Assembly: GCF_000411295.1 (NCBI RefSeq)
Contig: NZ_KE150421.1
Coordinates: 2,356,329-2,420,328, forward strand
Length of the DNA: 64,000 nucleotides
Origin: Paenisporosarcina sp. HGH0030
Lineage (GTDB): Bacteria > Bacillota > Bacilli > Bacillales_A > Planococcaceae
Reading direction: 5' to 3'
In this document: in pieces, positions 63,557 to 64,000 of the stretch
Layout of the letters: each line of letters begins with the position of its first letter
Position numbering within the stretch: the stretch's first letter is position 1
Translations under genes and position numbers: made by a program
The notes under the pieces: generated by a model
Databases searched by the model: none
Told to the model about the DNA's origin: nothing
Seen by the model: only the letters and a program-made list of their open reading frames with translations

Positions 63557-64000
63557 CTAAATTCCCTCCTTTAATTTTTGTTTAACTTTTAAAATTTCTT
63601 TATCAGACATACTTTTCCGTAATTTCGTGAGTGCATAATTCAACCTGGACTTACAAGTACCTATTGGAACGTCTAAGGAATTTGCCACTTCAACAAGTGT
63701 TAGTTCTGAATAGAAATGCAGAATAATCACTTCCTTGCTTTTATGAGACAATCGATTTATCTCTTTCCAAAGGTCATCTTTCCGTTCGTTTTGTAAAATA
63801 GTGGTTTCAATCACTTTTCCTTCTGGAATGTCTGAAGGAATACGAATAAGATTTAACAATTTTTGTTTACGCAACATATTACGTGTAATGTTAATTGTTA
63901 TTCTATAAATCCACGGTTCAATTGGCTTTTCAGAGTCATATAAGTGGATTTTTTTTATCATGCGGATAAATGTTTCTTGTGTAATATCATCAGCCATTGC
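63557..64000 (-). CDS. ECF sigma factor, 5' end outside the window
   Basis: 148 residues visible. Region 2 end (DDITQETFIRMIKKIHLYDS, PWIYRITINITRNMLRKQ) and a complete region 4 (LSHKSKEVIILHFYSELTLV, VPIGTCKSRLNYALTKLRKS). The first Met in view is internal: the frame runs to the window edge and DDITQETF is mid-region-2 in the family. Directs a stress regulon with the anti-sigma factor downstream. Confidence 0.88.
   Translation of the reverse strand, partial: AMADDITQETFIRMIKKIHLYDSEKPIEPWIYRITINITRNMLRKQKLLNLIRIPSDIPEGKVIETTILQNERKDDLWKEINRLSHKSKEVIILHFYSELTLVEVANSLDVPIGTCKSRLNYALTKLRKSMSDKEILKVKQKLKEGI

Overview
The window is a low-GC chromosomal stretch from an aerobic, endospore-forming member of the Bacillales. 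Spore genes occur throughout: a collagen-like exosporium-type protein with a BclA-like C-terminal domain, CotD-, CotF- and CotB-like coat proteins, a GerA-type germinant receptor operon, and a small gene with a forespore-type promoter. Gene order and content suggest the Planococcaceae (Sporosarcina/Psychrobacillus/Paenisporosarcina-like). This is inference; there is no rRNA or other taxonomic marker here. No tRNA, rRNA, CRISPR array, insertion sequence, prophage or replication origin was recognised.

Layout. 0-1 kb: 3' end of the collagen-like gene. 1.1-4.4 kb: a b(o/a)3-type cytochrome oxidase operon (subunits IIA, II, I and a tiny membrane ORF) behind a perfect Fnr/Crp palindrome, next to fnr itself, whose C-terminal cysteine pattern matches Bacillus Fnr. 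4.5-10.3 kb: rluF, small and decayed genes, an MFS exporter, a cotD-like gene, an amino-acid ABC ATPase beside a 5'-truncated permease, and a LysM-3D wall protein. 10.5-14.3 kb: a thioredoxin-reductase-like flavoprotein and a cupin either side of a palindrome, then the potassium importer KimA under a c-di-AMP (ydaO) riboswitch. 14.5-19.4 kb: a CotF-like protein and a SwrC-type RND exporter divergent from its TetR regulator, with two operators on overlapping promoters. 19.5-28.4 kb: an HD-GYP protein, small membrane or secreted proteins, and a zone of decay. That zone holds remnants of a PelF-like glycosyltransferase, ArsB, a YciI protein and a second copy of a small spore-type gene, among intact genes for an epimerase, an RNA methyltransferase and two CotB-like coat proteins.

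28.6-38.1 kb: an RNase J paralogue, then a leftward germinant receptor operon (A, C, small two-helix D-type subunit, and two tandem B subunits), a SET-domain protein and a YfhF-type epimerase. 38.5-44.8 kb: a secreted InhA-type M6 metalloprotease, an NCS2 purine permease, a coiled-coil protein and a secreted polysaccharide deacetylase. 45-49.5 kb: a complete branched-chain amino-acid ABC transporter (livJHMGF order) with an attenuating hairpin after the binding-protein gene. 49.9-54.8 kb: small and housekeeping genes and an ABC-2 exporter pair. 55-61.2 kb: gltA-gltB glutamate synthase. 61.5-64 kb: a tiny lipoprotein, a Nudix hydrolase, a small membrane protein, and a DUF4367-type anti-sigma factor behind an ECF sigma gene cut by the window edge.

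Most of the window is ordinary. The most unusual points are: two intergenic arrays of different motifs that both repeat about every 21 bases (3.6 and 42.6 kb); the overlapping face-to-face swrC/tetR promoters; a sigma region-2-only protein; the duplicated germinant-receptor B subunit with its flank; and the duplicated small spore-type gene whose promoter outlived its coding sequence. I found no clear previously undescribed multi-gene system.
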